From contig CM037864.1 in assembly GCA_021292105.1 (NCBI GenBank), positions 10,711,898 to 10,775,897 on the forward strand: a stretch of 64,000 nucleotides of DNA. The letters are read 5' to 3'. A program made the position numbers and the translations under genes. Below are positions 60,801-64,000 of this stretch, piece after piece (positions within the stretch are counted from its first letter, which is position 1; every line of letters begins with the position of its first letter). The notes under the pieces were generated by a model. It saw only the letters and a list, made by a program, of their open reading frames with translations, was not told the origin of the DNA and ran no database searches. This DNA comes from Anadara kagoshimensis. Lineage: Eukaryota; Mollusca; Bivalvia; Arcoida; Arcidae.

Positions 60801-63491
60801 TTTTTTAATACAGGGTAGATGACATTACCTTTGGTGCACAATCTATACAATACATAACATGCAGACCCACAAGGAATTAGTTCACCAACTGTTTACAGAT
60901 GCATGGACAACTGGACAGCACCATATTGATGGACATACAGTCCAACCTGCCTAAAGGCCACCTCTATATAAGGCCCACCTGCTTATAAAGGCCAGTAGAA
61001 CTGTATCTCAATTGTTCTTTATTCATATTAATGTAGACCTGTATAAAAAGGCCACTTTTACTGGTTCCCTTAGGTGGCCTTTATAGACAGGTTTAACTGT
61101 ATAAGTATAAAATATTAATGTCCTAATTAGTAATGCAATGCTAAAGAATATCCAACTAACTGATCATTTTCATAGTTTTGCTATAATTTATTGTTTTTAC
61201 CTGTCCAGTCTCAAATTTGTTGAAGTTTTGTGATTCTTTAAGCTGTCTTTCTCCAGAATCTCCATTTTCTCCGTACAAGTTTATAAGGACATTAGCGTCT
61301 GTACCTGCTCCGGATTTGTCACCGGTGATCACCTTTACATCATATTCTACCTCTATAAATATTAATAATAATAATAATAATAATGATAATATTAATAATA
61401 TAATAATCTTTAATGTTCAAACAATTACAGTAAATGACTACCATGAAGGAAATGTACAAAATTGACAAAATTCATTCTTTCTTTACAATTACAGAAACAA
61501 AACATATTAATGAAACTGACAGCTAAGTTTGAATCTTAAATTATCTCCCTTTGATCATAATGTACAGTAATACAATATGGCCCACTAAGGCTGTAGTTAC
61601 AGTATTTGACAATGGCCCAATGGTCCCGTCTAGAATAAACACTATGATAGCACTGCTTTTAATGGTTTTTTAGTTCCAATTACAAATTACAAGAAAGTGG
61701 ATGGTATTTATGAATTATTTGTTCAAGATCAATATCAATAAGAACTGTCAGTAAAGTTGACTAAGACCCTCACATATCTTTTGTCATTGGGTCGTGACCC
61801 TTGACCAATGTACTTAAATTGGTATGTGGTACATCATTTCATGTCGATTCACAAATTTGATCAGAATCCATCTACAGAGAAGACATGATATTGGGAGAGA
61901 CGACCATATGGCCAGATGAACAGACAAGTAAATTTTATATACCGTACAAAACCCCCTCACCCCACCTTCAAAACCTTGTTTGCGGGATTATAAAAATTGA
62001 GCAATTGTACTCATGTGTTTGTGGGTGTCTGTGTGTTTTAATGTTTAATGATGAAACCAAATGAAAAGCAAAAATAAATTAAAATCTTGAAATTTGTGAT
62101 TAAATTATATGAAAATTTGAATTGAAAATTTATATTTACGAAAATGACATAATTAAATAAAATGAACTTATAATGAGGTTCACCACTATACCACATGATC
62201 AACACCCCTTAATGTTTGTGCGGAACAATTATTTCCATTAGATATGGAAGCATATCATTTCACGATTTCCCGTAAAGACAATGTTATTCCAGGAAATTAA
62301 AAAGTATTTCCATTTGATATGGAATCATATCATTTCAGGAAAATTTCCTGTAAAAACAACATTTTTCCAGGAATTTGCAAAATAAACTTTTTAAGAAATT
62401 TCCCTCACATATGTTAAGGGATGTTGATCATGTGGTACCTTGGTGAACCCCAGTCTAATGAATGAGGTGATACATGTAAATACACATAATTTATTAAGCA
62501 TTTCTACATCATTTTTTACATCGTGATCGACTGATAAACATATTGTGATTATATTTTTACAATGAGGTTATCAAACTTACTATGGCCTGTTCTAGCTGTC
62601 ATAAAATAAGAATTATGGTATTCAATGAATTTAATATAAAGGGGGGGGGGCTCAGTGGCAAAGTGGTCTAAAATGCCACTCCCTTCCTTGGCTCTAATCC
62701 CACTCAGGAAGATCCTAGTGTAATAAAGTTTGTCAGTCTGCTTACTTAAGGTTGGTGGTTTTCTCTGGGCACTCCAATTTCCTCCATCATCTCAGAACTG
62801 ACTGCCTCAATATAAGTGAAAGAAATGTGTCTTGGTTATACAAACACGAGAAAAAACCGAGATGGTAAGATTTTTGGTTTACTTTATTCGTTATGGTTTT
62901 GGTCCTTCAAACATTTACAGAGCCCTCTTACGGTTCTTAAAAATCAATACAAAATATACATCTTACAAGTTCTAATGTTTATCTTATGCTAATAATGACC
63001 CTTTTCATTTTTTTATTATTTTTTTATCTTTTGTTTTTGTTTAAAAAAAACACAAAATTATCGTTTGAATTGAAAAGAAAATGTTGATAAAACTACTTAT
63101 TAAACAAAAGATTTATTCACTTACCTTCAAGAACCCATTTGAGTGGTCTCCCCTTATCATCAGTTGGCACAAGTTCCCTGACAAGAGCACCATCATCTTC
63201 AGATCGAGCAAACCACCGATTGACAAAGAACCAATAATCTTCAGTTTCATCTCCGTCATACACATCCTCATCCTCCTCTTCGACTGTCTTAAGTTCTGGC
63301 TTCTTCCGTTTTCTTGAACTGCTACGTCGTCTCGGAGTAGGCGAGGTGGAACGTGACGAGCTACTTCCATCATCAGAATCAATATCCTGTTCTTGGTATT
63401 CTGATAATATCGACTTCCTCCTCTCTGATACCGATTCACTCCTTTTCTTGAATTTCTTGGTACCAGCCCGTGGTCGTCTTTGAATGAGAAC
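28651..63491 (-). CDS. LOXHD1, C-terminal half (25 exons, whole gene continues beyond 64000)
   Basis: This is the span of the LOXHD1 exons listed individually below. Joined, they give 4167 nt with every splice phase in agreement: 1388 residues and a TAG. The product has a basic/acidic linker (residues ~1-85), the tail of one PLAT domain (~86-115), then nine PLAT domains at about 125-245, 270-390, 402-530, 555-675, 730-850, 862-970, 990-1115, 1125-1245 and 1268-1388. Order and linkers match the C-terminal part of vertebrate LOXHD1. PLAT domains bind membrane lipids or proteins through a beta-sandwich. In vertebrates the protein lies along hair-cell stereocilia and is needed for hearing (DFNB77). 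A role in ciliated or mechanosensory mollusc cells is inference. The sixth and eighth domains are degenerate here, as they are in vertebrates. Confidence 0.95.
28974..29161. mobile_element. R7 palindromic MITE, diverged
   Basis: CAATGGGGTTTGCCGCTGTA at the left, GGGTACAGCATGGTGCATCC at the right. It is a weaker copy of the element at 55456-55657. Confidence 0.6.
29282..29473 (-). CDS. LOXHD1 exon 24 of window
   Basis: Residues 1265-1328. Acceptor TTTCCAG, donor CTAG|GTGAGC. Ninth PLAT start: [20 protein letters not shown], then [20 protein letters not shown]. Close to the last vertebrate PLAT. Confidence 0.95.
29655..29975 (+). mobile_element. tRNA-derived SINE (Ser/Leu-like head)
   Basis: AGCCTTGGTGGCAGAGTGTT is A-box-like, and CCAGATTTGAATTCAAATC is B-box-like. 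A body with ACTGGTTCACCTGGTATCAG follows. It lies in the exon 23-24 intron. A short poorly conserved open frame in it is not a gene. Confidence 0.6.
30170..30285 (-). CDS. LOXHD1 exon 23 of window
   Basis: Residues 1227-1264. Acceptor TATTACAG, donor [30 protein letters not shown] then a linker. It is separated from exon 22 by a 5.3 kb intron. Confidence 0.9.
30614..30718. repeat. Hairpin with ~50-bp arms
   Basis: The arms GGGTTTAATATGAAATTTAT and TAAATTTCATATTAAACCC are perfect inverses around a 3-nt centre (GAG). Weaker pairing extends out to TATATAGA on both sides. It lies in the exon 22-23 intron of LOXHD1. Confidence 0.85.
31157..31250 (+). mobile_element. R2 MITE, right half
   Basis: Only the right part is present, ending GGCAGGTTGGACTGTA. 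It lies in a LOXHD1 intron. Confidence 0.75.
32095..32440 (+). mobile_element. tRNA-derived SINE
   Basis: Head CTGTAACTCAATTGGTATAG with B box GGGTTCGAACCC. The body has AAGTCACAAGATCC, and the tail has CTGAAATACGTAAAAACCCG. Opposite orientation to the other copies. Same family as 2940-3276. Confidence 0.8.
33085..33945 (-). pseudogene. Fossil of an uncharacterised invertebrate gene family
   Basis: On the - strand, decayed but recognisable stretches occur in a consistent order. An [11 protein letters not shown]-type stretch comes first, then [13 protein letters not shown], then a PRSVRRIID-type stretch, then [21 protein letters not shown] associate these with a large family of uncharacterised proteins common in corals and bivalves, whose motifs are like [19 protein letters not shown] and HEEADTR. 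It carries many breaks and looks old. It lies in a LOXHD1 intron and may have been carried there by a mobile element. Family recognition is from memory. Confidence 0.6.
34860..34938. repeat. A-rich low-complexity tract
   Basis: Two poly(A)-rich runs (34860-34870 and 34916-34938) within AT-rich DNA. An R9-like right end (AAAGGTCAAGCAGAAAGGTC) lies just before, at about 34720. Confidence 0.8.
35158..35585. mobile_element. hAT-like MITE
   Basis: Left end CAGGGTTCGTACAGACATTT, right end CCCATAGGAACCCTG. CAGGG...CCCTG termini and a probable target duplication TGTATCA at 35151-35157 and 35584-35590 suit a hAT-type non-autonomous element. The interior repeats AAGGGC/AAGGAC-TTTTTAGGG motifs. Non-coding. 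Confidence 0.72.
35614..35781 (-). CDS. LOXHD1 exon 22 of window
   Basis: Residues 1171-1226. Acceptor AATTTCAG, donor [30 protein letters not shown], then [18 protein letters not shown]. There is no HDN motif, as in the vertebrate domain. Confidence 0.92.
35963..36172 (-). mobile_element. R3 palindromic MITE
   Basis: Ends ATTTGATGTATCACCAGTCA and GTGGGTGTGGCTGGTGATCT are inverse, with ACAATGTTCCGACA inside. It is inverted relative to the copy at 36441. Confidence 0.82.
36180..36320 (+). mobile_element. SINE tail fragment
   Basis: GCTTGCCAAAGGTCGGTGGT, then TCTGGCACTCCAGTTTCTTC. The same body as at 40020-40137 and 62740-62825. Confidence 0.55.
36441..36638 (+). mobile_element. R3 palindromic MITE
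   Basis: AATTGACGGTTTGCCAACCA to GTCGGAACATTGTGGGCATA, same family as its inverted neighbour 270 bp away. Confidence 0.82.
36767..36902 (-). CDS. LOXHD1 exon 21 of window
   Basis: Residues 1125-1170. Acceptor TTTTGCAG, donor GAAG|GTATGT. Eighth, degenerate [24 protein letters not shown] then [19 protein letters not shown]. It aligns to the vertebrate domain reading WLILEG..KEFLMENSSR. Confidence 0.93.
37233..37448. mobile_element. R7 palindromic MITE
   Basis: CAATGGGGTTCACCAGTGTA at the left, TGCATGGTACACTGGCGAAA at the right. A poly(C)/poly(A) run (37371-37391) lies inside. Confidence 0.7.
37472..37656 (-). mobile_element. R2 MITE
   Basis: Both ends are preserved: TACAGTCCAACCTGCCTTAA and GACAGGTTTGACTGTA. 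It lies in a LOXHD1 intron next to an R7 element. Confidence 0.85.
37801..38095 (-). mobile_element. tRNA-derived SINE
   Basis: On the - strand it has B box GGGTTCGAACCCC, then CAGGGGTCCTTCGGAAGAGA. The tail ends in TTGATTGATTGA-type repeats at the left. Same family as 2940-3276. Confidence 0.8.
38150..38329 (-). CDS. LOXHD1 exon 20 of window
   Basis: Residues 1065-1124. Acceptor TCATTTAG, donor AACA|GTAAGG-like (ACAA|GTAAGG). [20 protein letters not shown], then [19 protein letters not shown] and a Ser/Lys linker. Confidence 0.93.
38421..38515. repeat. Inverted repeat
   Basis: ATCTCAACCCGAGTTCTAAT with ATATTTGGTC, and GACCAAATATATTAGAAAG with AGAGTTGAGAT. The arms are ~35 bp around a ~24-nt loop. 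Confidence 0.8.
38645..39115. repeat. Degenerate tandem array related to R2 ends
   Basis: Repeated TATATAAAGACCACCTGTCT-like and CATATTTCAACCAAAAACTC-like units of ~70-75 bp, about six copies, diverged. The same kind of sequence occurs at 56321-56720. Confidence 0.7.
39115..39400 (+). repeat. R1 dispersed repeat
   Basis: ACATACTGGTCCAAGTTAAAC, then GAGTCCGGGTGCTCCCATAG and ATGTCAAATATACCCAAGAT. This is the only near-full R1 in the LOXHD1 introns; most other copies are in 1-23 kb. Confidence 0.65.
39425..39655 (-). CDS. LOXHD1 exon 19 of window
   Basis: Residues 988-1064. Acceptor TATTTTAG, donor AAAG|GTGAGG. Seventh [24 protein letters not shown], then [20 protein letters not shown]. The MLSLG..L..RVWHDNK stretch is nearly identical in vertebrate LOXHD1. 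Confidence 0.95.
39738..40137 (+). mobile_element. SINE (Ser/Leu-like head) split by R3
   Basis: The head GCCTCTATGGCAAAGTGGTG and B-box start GGTTCCAA are interrupted by R3 (39806-40014). SINE sequence resumes at TCGACCCAGGCCTAAAC, with body AAAGGTCAGTGATTTTCTCT. AATT borders both sides of R3. Confidence 0.7.
39806..40014 (+). mobile_element. R3 palindromic MITE nested in a SINE
   Basis: AATTGACAGATCGCAGGCCA to GGCTGGCGATACATCAATT. The ends are inverted. The insertion into SINE sequence defines the element ends to within a few bases. Confidence 0.85.
40138..40320 (+). mobile_element. R2 MITE
   Basis: About 183 bp, with left end ATCAAACCTGTCTATAAAGG and right end CCTTTAAGGCAGGTTGGACTGTA-like. 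The core carries GGGAACCAGTAAAAGTGGCC and CAATTCTACTGGCC. Terminal repeats starting CAGTCAAACCTG and apparent TA flanks suggest a non-autonomous Tc1/mariner-type element. That assignment is inference. It sits directly after a SINE that carries an R3 insertion. Confidence 0.82.
40549..40681 (-). CDS. LOXHD1 exon 18 of window
   Basis: Residues 944-987. Acceptor TTATTTCAG, donor [30 protein letters not shown] then [13 protein letters not shown]. This PLAT end is degenerate: it has no FPC..W and no DDG, matching the degenerate vertebrate sequence at this place. Confidence 0.9.
40830..41100. repeat. ~170-bp tandem duplication in an intron
   Basis: TTTGAATTTTTGCTTAACATTT to GATGGTAATTTCGTTGAAAA recurs as TTGAATTTTTGCTAGCCATT to GATGGTAATTTCATTGAAAT. 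The second copy abuts the donor of exon 17. Confidence 0.7.
41105..41191 (-). CDS. LOXHD1 exon 17 of window
   Basis: Residues 915-943, 29 codons, too short to stand out as an open frame. Acceptor TTTTCCAG, donor [30 protein letters not shown] then DWFLEK. It aligns to the vertebrate stretch ending GSRPEWFLER, with the usual HDN replaced. Confidence 0.92.
41361..41841. mobile_element. R4 long fold-back element
   Basis: The second R4 copy. Arms carry ATCAAATAAATTTGAATT and its complement, CTAGTCGTAACAAG and CTTGTTACGACTAG-like blocks, and GTATGCGCATCC. The end blocks CTACTGTAGGA and TCCTACAGTA are inverted. Confidence 0.83.
42044..42204 (-). CDS. LOXHD1 exon 16 of window
   Basis: Residues 861-914. 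Acceptor TTTTTCAG, donor TAAA|GTAAGT. Sixth PLAT start: [20 protein letters not shown] then [12 protein letters not shown]. Confidence 0.93.
42362..42640 (+). repeat. R8 dispersed repeat
   Basis: AACTAGAACTGTCTCTATAG to CCTCAAACTAGTTCGCTGGG with GGTATA. Related fragments: 2715-2885, 52155-52405, 61738-61996 and 63725-63862. The shared parts are a TGACCTTGACCTTTGAGTTA-type block and a terminal AACTTTGTTTGCGGGGGT. Confidence 0.65.
42739..42928 (-). CDS. LOXHD1 exon 15 of window
   Basis: Residues 798-860. Acceptor TTAAACAG, donor [30 protein letters not shown], then [19 protein letters not shown], which closes the fifth PLAT. Confidence 0.94.
43095..43402 (-). mobile_element. tRNA-derived SINE
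   Basis: On the - strand the head is GTAACTCAGTTGGTAGAGTG with B box GGGATTCGAACCCC; the tail GATATTCTTGACTAGGACAC is at the left. The best-preserved tRNA-like head in the window, but it lacks a complete cloverleaf 3' half, so I do not call it a tRNA gene. Confidence 0.82.
43426..43631 (-). CDS. LOXHD1 exon 14 of window
   Basis: Residues 729-797. Acceptor TATTTCAG, donor AGAG|GTGAGA. Fifth PLAT start: [20 protein letters not shown] then [18 protein letters not shown]. It lacks a GAGTDANV motif, as the vertebrate domain at this position does. Confidence 0.93.
43707..43981 (+). mobile_element. 5'-truncated LINE, young insertion
   Basis: A 275-bp 3' end of a non-LTR retrotransposon. It encodes the C-terminus of a reverse-transcriptase polyprotein: [19 protein letters not shown], then [18 protein letters not shown] and [18 protein letters not shown]. 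It ends in a short GTAAGTAAGTAA tail. A perfect 16-bp target site duplication (TATACTGTAGATTTAA) lies at 43691-43706 and 43982-43997. It is in the intron between LOXHD1 exons 13 and 14. Confidence 0.93.
44560..44672 (-). mobile_element. SINE head fragment (Ser/Leu-like)
   Basis: On the - strand GGTGGCTTAGTG-like and GTTTTGAACTC B-box-like blocks. Carries TTTCTCACACTAGGATCTAC, as in the other SINEs of this type. Confidence 0.55.
44721..44880 (-). CDS. LOXHD1 exon 13 of window
   Basis: Residues 676-728. Acceptor TAATGCAG, donor GACA|GTAAGT. A Ser/Lys-rich, probably disordered linker ([20 protein letters not shown]) with no PLAT fold, replacing the linker at the same place in vertebrates. Confidence 0.88.
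44995..45420 (-). mobile_element. Old SINE split by R2
   Basis: SINE body at 45000-45084 and 45272-45420 (TTTCTCACACTAGAATCTGT, GACCAAGGCCACC). R2 (45085-45271) sits between the two parts. Confidence 0.6.
45085..45271 (+). mobile_element. R2 MITE inside an old SINE
   Basis: TACAGTTAAACCTGTC to GGTTGGACTGTA, with both ends clear. SINE-like sequence continues on either side, so R2 inserted into it. Confidence 0.82.
45625..45690. repeat. (GA)n microsatellite cluster
   Basis: Long GA runs, also at 45773-45809, 45893-45920 and 46049-46070. They alternate with copies of the exon 12 end. Confidence 0.95.
45693..46044 (-). repeat. Three extra copies of the LOXHD1 exon 12 end
   Basis: Copies of the last ~75 nt of exon 12 plus the donor at 45966-46038, 45815-45890 and 45693-45770. 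The first two keep the reading frame ([20 protein letters not shown]-type at 45815) and a GT after AAAG/GAAG. The third is broken. None has an acceptor; GA repeats lie upstream of each, so they are not independent exons. Confidence 0.85.
46078..46287 (-). CDS. LOXHD1 exon 12 of window
   Basis: Residues 606-675. Acceptor TTTTTTCAG, donor [31 protein letters not shown], then [20 protein letters not shown]. The last ~75 nt and the donor are repeated three times just downstream, among GA repeats. Confidence 0.95.
46875..47029 (-). CDS. LOXHD1 exon 11 of window
   Basis: Residues 554-605. Acceptor TTTTTCAG, donor TCAG|GTATGG. Fourth PLAT start: [20 protein letters not shown] then [11 protein letters not shown]. 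Its acceptor region is duplicated 69 bp upstream in the transcript sense (at 47098). Confidence 0.94.
47030..47165. repeat. Duplicated acceptor region of exon 11
   Basis: The ~70 bp containing the exon 11 acceptor (TTCTTATCTGAAAAA on +) is repeated, giving a decoy TTTTTTCAG|ATAAGAAC at 47098-47099. Use of the decoy would quickly meet a stop codon in frame. Confidence 0.75.
47395..47722 (-). mobile_element. tRNA-derived SINE
   Basis: On the - strand GTAGCTAAAGTGGTAGAGTG, GTGGGTTCAAACTC and TGGTCCTTCGGAAGAGACCA blocks. Same family as 43095-43402. Confidence 0.75.
47776..47938 (-). CDS. LOXHD1 exon 10 of window
   Basis: Residues 500-553. Acceptor TTTCTAG, donor [30 protein letters not shown] then a Lys-rich linker ([19 protein letters not shown]). 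It is separated from exon 9 by a 6.2 kb intron. Confidence 0.93.
48884..49037. repeat. 154-bp near-perfect palindrome
   Basis: TAAGGAATAACTGTGATATT, via AAAGAAAAAACGATTTGCAC, to the centre AATGCGCTACGCGCATT, then back through GTGCAAATCGTTTTTTC to CACAGTTATTCCTTA. The arms are ~75 bp with few mismatches. It lies in the 6.2 kb exon 9-10 intron. Non-coding. Confidence 0.93.
49459..49661 (+). mobile_element. R3 palindromic MITE
   Basis: ATTGAGGTCTTGCCTGCCAA with CACAATGTTCC, to ATGGCTGGCGATATGTCAAT. Confidence 0.8.
51178..51275. repeat. ~21-bp minisatellite
   Basis: AGGTCAAGGTGAAATACAAG repeated about five times. Confidence 0.92.
52510..52755. repeat. ~75-bp minisatellite
   Basis: AGCACATTTAACCTCTGACT with TTTTGTGAGAAGGTCAGAGG, repeated about 3.5 times and only slightly diverged. 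Confidence 0.9.
53016..53205. mobile_element. MITE with pogo/Tc1-like ends
   Basis: TACAGTTAAACCTTGTTTCA at the left, ATGAATCAAGGTTTTACTGCA-like at the right. Short inverted ends beginning CAGT, ~190 bp, non-coding. Confidence 0.65.
53745..53941. mobile_element. R7 MITE, diverged
   Basis: AATACTCCTGAATGTTTGTG to GGGTAACACATGGTACATTG. The left end is worn. Confidence 0.55.
54127..54243 (-). CDS. LOXHD1 exon 9 of window
   Basis: Residues 461-499. Acceptor GTTTTAAG, donor [30 protein letters not shown] then [14 protein letters not shown]. The ATG here is internal, not a start. Confidence 0.93.
54356..54610. mobile_element. R9 palindromic MITE
   Basis: The best R9 copy: GTATAGGCAAACAACATTGA with CCTGTCGGCTTGACCTTTG, to AAAGGTCAAATGGACAGGTC with AATGTTGTTTGCCTATAC. 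The terminal inverted repeats are ~38 bp and almost perfect. Confidence 0.9.
54650..54750. repeat. Inverted repeat
   Basis: ATCTCAAGCTTGGATGAAT and ATTCATCCTCGTTTGAGAT pair around TGTCCAAAACTC / GTTCTGGACA. Similar layout to the hairpin at 38421. Confidence 0.7.
55184..55362 (-). CDS. LOXHD1 exon 8 of window
   Basis: Residues 401-460. Acceptor TGTTTTAG, donor AGAG|GTAAAT. Third PLAT start: [20 protein letters not shown]. The TSD in place of TGD, and the Gln/Lys-rich loop ATQQKMLC, match vertebrate LOXHD1 at this position. Confidence 0.95.
55456..55657. mobile_element. R7 palindromic MITE
   Basis: The best R7 copy: CAATGGGGTTCGCCGCCGTA with CCACGTGATCAATACC, to GGTATCACATGGTACAGCGG with CAAACCCATT. 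Inverted ends ~38 bp, then AATGTTTGTGCCGAACATTT inside. Confidence 0.88.
55956..56356. repeat. Recent 191-bp tandem duplication
   Basis: AACATCATGTATTACAATTA to TATAAAGACCAACCCC is present at 55956-56146 and again from 56147. The copies are almost identical; one substitution and a ~19-bp extra piece in the second copy are visible. Confidence 0.92.
56734..56918 (-). CDS. LOXHD1 exon 7 of window
   Basis: Residues 340-400. Acceptor TATAACAG, donor [30 protein letters not shown], then [20 protein letters not shown], which closes the second PLAT. Confidence 0.92.
56984..57194. mobile_element. R15 palindromic MITE
   Basis: TACTGTAAATGTATTTAATT to GAAAATAAATACGTTTACAG, same family as 17411-17622. 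Confidence 0.78.
57690..57870. repeat. Dispersed repeat, second copy at about 53395-53556
   Basis: Both copies share AGTAGCCAAATTTCC and AGTAGCCAATGG / TTTGGCTAC blocks, partly inverted with respect to each other. Confidence 0.6.
58028..58136 (-). CDS. LOXHD1 exon 6 of window
   Basis: Residues 303-339. Acceptor TTTTCAG, donor TCAA|GTAAGG. Continues the second [24 protein letters not shown]. Confidence 0.92.
58249..58404 (+). mobile_element. R2 MITE, eroded
   Basis: The R2 core (GGGAACCAGTAAAAGTGGCC) and right end (GGCAGGTTGGACTG) are clear. The left end is shortened. Confidence 0.75.
58532..58903. repeat. 93-bp minisatellite built from a SINE head
   Basis: Four units spaced exactly 93 bp, marked by CACCAGGGGTCCAGATCTGC at 58611, 58704, 58797 and 58890. 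Each unit, read on -, holds a tRNA-like A box (GGTGGCTTTGGT) and B box (AAGGTTCAAATCCC). Because 93 is a multiple of three, several frames stay open on both strands; these are not genes. Confidence 0.93.
59079..59183 (-). CDS. LOXHD1 exon 5 of window
   Basis: Residues 268-302. Acceptor TATTTACAG, donor ACAG|GTATGT. Starts the second [24 protein letters not shown]. Confidence 0.92.
59221..59404 (+). mobile_element. R2 MITE, diverged
   Basis: Left end TACAATAAAACCTAACTAT. The right end is degraded. It lies in the intron between LOXHD1 exons 5 and 4. Confidence 0.7.
59528..59676 (-). CDS. LOXHD1 exon 4 of window
   Basis: Residues 219-267. Acceptor TGTTTCAG, donor AAAG|GTAATT. PLAT end [20 protein letters not shown] then a Lys-rich linker corresponding to the vertebrate linker after this domain. 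Confidence 0.93.
59770..59975 (-). mobile_element. SINE, partial
   Basis: TACACCTCAGTCAAGGTTCA at the left (tail), TTTCTCACACTAGGATCTGT at the right (near the head). Confidence 0.6.
60227..60360 (-). CDS. LOXHD1 exon 3 of window
   Basis: Residues 174-218. Acceptor TTTAACAG, donor AGAC|GTAAGT. Middle of the [24 protein letters not shown] then [12 protein letters not shown]. Confidence 0.93.
60556..60754 (+). mobile_element. R3 palindromic MITE
   Basis: AATTGACGGATTGCCGGCCA to AATGGCTGGTGATACGTCAATT-like. Confidence 0.85.
60936..61101 (-). mobile_element. R2 MITE
   Basis: TACAGTCCAACCTGCC to GACAGGTTTAACTGTA, with both ends preserved. Confidence 0.82.
61201..61352 (-). CDS. LOXHD1 exon 2 of window
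   Basis: Residues 123-173. Acceptor TTTATAG, donor ACAG|GTAAAA. Starts the first complete PLAT in the window: [20 protein letters not shown], ending NKFETGQ. It carries the GAGTDANV signature. Confidence 0.93.
61363..61402. repeat. (AAT)n microsatellite
   Basis: AATAATAATAATAATAATG then AATATTAATAATATAATAAT, just upstream (in transcript sense) of exon 2. Confidence 0.9.
62171..62454. mobile_element. R7 palindromic MITE
   Basis: AATGAGGTTCACCACTATAC with CACATGATCAACACC, to GATGTTGATCATGTGGTACC with TTGGTGAACCC. It carries an internal duplication of the ATTTCCATT..GATATGGAA block. Confidence 0.8.
62645..62825 (+). mobile_element. SINE (Ser/Leu-like head)
   Basis: GGGCTCAGTGGCAAAGTGGT, then AAGGTTGGTGGTTTTCTCTG and TGACTGCCTCAATATAAGTG. 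The B box is worn. Confidence 0.65.
63125..63491 (-). CDS. LOXHD1 exon 1 of window
   Basis: Residues 1-122. Acceptor TTTTTAG, donor GAAG|GTAAGTG, exit phase 1. It encodes a basic, Ser-rich stretch ([34 protein letters not shown]), an acidic run ([13 protein letters not shown]) and the end of a PLAT domain ([20 protein letters not shown]). This matches the charged insertion inside the seventh PLAT of vertebrate LOXHD1. The true frame begins [14 protein letters not shown] longer-looking ATG-initiated frame in the same exon is not the coding one. Confidence 0.9.
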
Positions 63492-63700
63492 CTAAAAATA
63501 TGAACATGAAAAATGTAATTACAGTATATAATCTGTCACTGTCTGGCATAGCCTCGATTGGGATATGTTACATCACATCACCCTTGACTGAGATCAGCCG
63601 GTATCGGTCACAAACAGGTAACAGATTCTATTAATGCAGCACATTGATTAACATTAAAATGTCTGTAAAATATGTGTTATTTCTTTTGAAAACGACAATA

Positions 63701-63731
<31 letters not shown>

Positions 63732-64000
63732 TTCAAGTTTGATGAAAATCCATTCATAGATGTGAAAGATATGGAACTGTCAGCAATTTTACATGGGTCA
63801 GACTACAGAGAGACTGACAGACATGAAAAGACCCCTGGAACTATGTTTGTGGGGGTGTAACTGTGGTTCTTTCACAGAAATTACACGATCCAGTGGGTTG
63901 TTGTATATCGTTTATTTGGTGTTATTTTACAATTTCTATAGAATGATTCACATCAATGGATATGGTGATAAATGGACTGCCAAACACAACTTCACATTGT
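63492..64000. other. LOXHD1 intron at window edge
   Basis: Holds a poly(A) run (63699-63725) followed by an R8 3' fragment (63725-63862). The next upstream LOXHD1 exon lies beyond the window. Confidence 0.7.

Noticed and set aside
63113-63439. A 108-codon ATG-initiated frame on the - strand
   Set aside because: It overlaps LOXHD1 exon 1 in the wrong frame. The real frame gives the charged linker and the PLAT tail and splices in phase.

Overview
This is a 64 kb piece of an AT-rich, intron-rich animal genome, most likely a bivalve or other mollusc. The evidence is long introns with GT/AG splice sites, a large LOXHD1 gene, tRNA-derived SINEs, and a dense load of short interspersed repeats. One repeat resembles a sequence I recall as abundant in mussels. 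The species assignment is inference. I see no rRNA gene, intact tRNA gene, operon or CRISPR array.

Two protein-coding genes converge. (1) On the + strand, 846-11886 holds the 3' part of a multi-pass membrane protein. It has four recognised coding exons and resembles the bestrophin-like DUF4239 family. Its 5' end is outside or unrecognised, and the reading phases show that one small exon between 2532 and 6361 is missing from my model. (2) On the - strand, 63491-28651 holds the C-terminal half of LOXHD1 (lipoxygenase homology domain-containing 1). I resolved 25 consecutive exons whose splice phases all agree. They total 4167 nt: 1388 codons plus a TAG stop. The product has an acidic/basic linker, the tail of one PLAT domain, then nine PLAT domains in the same order as the last nine of vertebrate LOXHD1, including two that are degenerate in both. 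Upstream exons lie beyond 64000.

Region by region: 1-11.9 kb, the DUF4239-like gene, with repeat R1 and a diverged ~190-bp tandem array (7.2-9.2 kb) in its introns. 11.9-28.6 kb, a gene-free convergent intergenic region with fold-back elements, R1 copies and a ~1 kb segmental tandem duplication (19.8-22.7 kb). 28.6-63.5 kb, LOXHD1, whose introns are full of palindromic MITE-like elements (named R2, R3, R4, R7, R9 and R15 here), tRNA-derived SINEs, a young 5'-truncated LINE with a perfect 16-bp target duplication, minisatellites and one decayed fossil of an uncharacterised invertebrate gene family.

The most interesting signals concern how local tandem duplication reshapes splice sites. The start of the last DUF4239-like exon is present three times with its acceptor, and one extra copy is in frame. 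The 3' end of one LOXHD1 exon is repeated three more times downstream among GA repeats. The acceptor of another LOXHD1 exon is duplicated. I found no convincing wholly new biological system; the unnamed repeat families and these exon-edge duplications are the best candidates for follow-up. All coordinates were read by eye, so repeat ends may be off by several bases.
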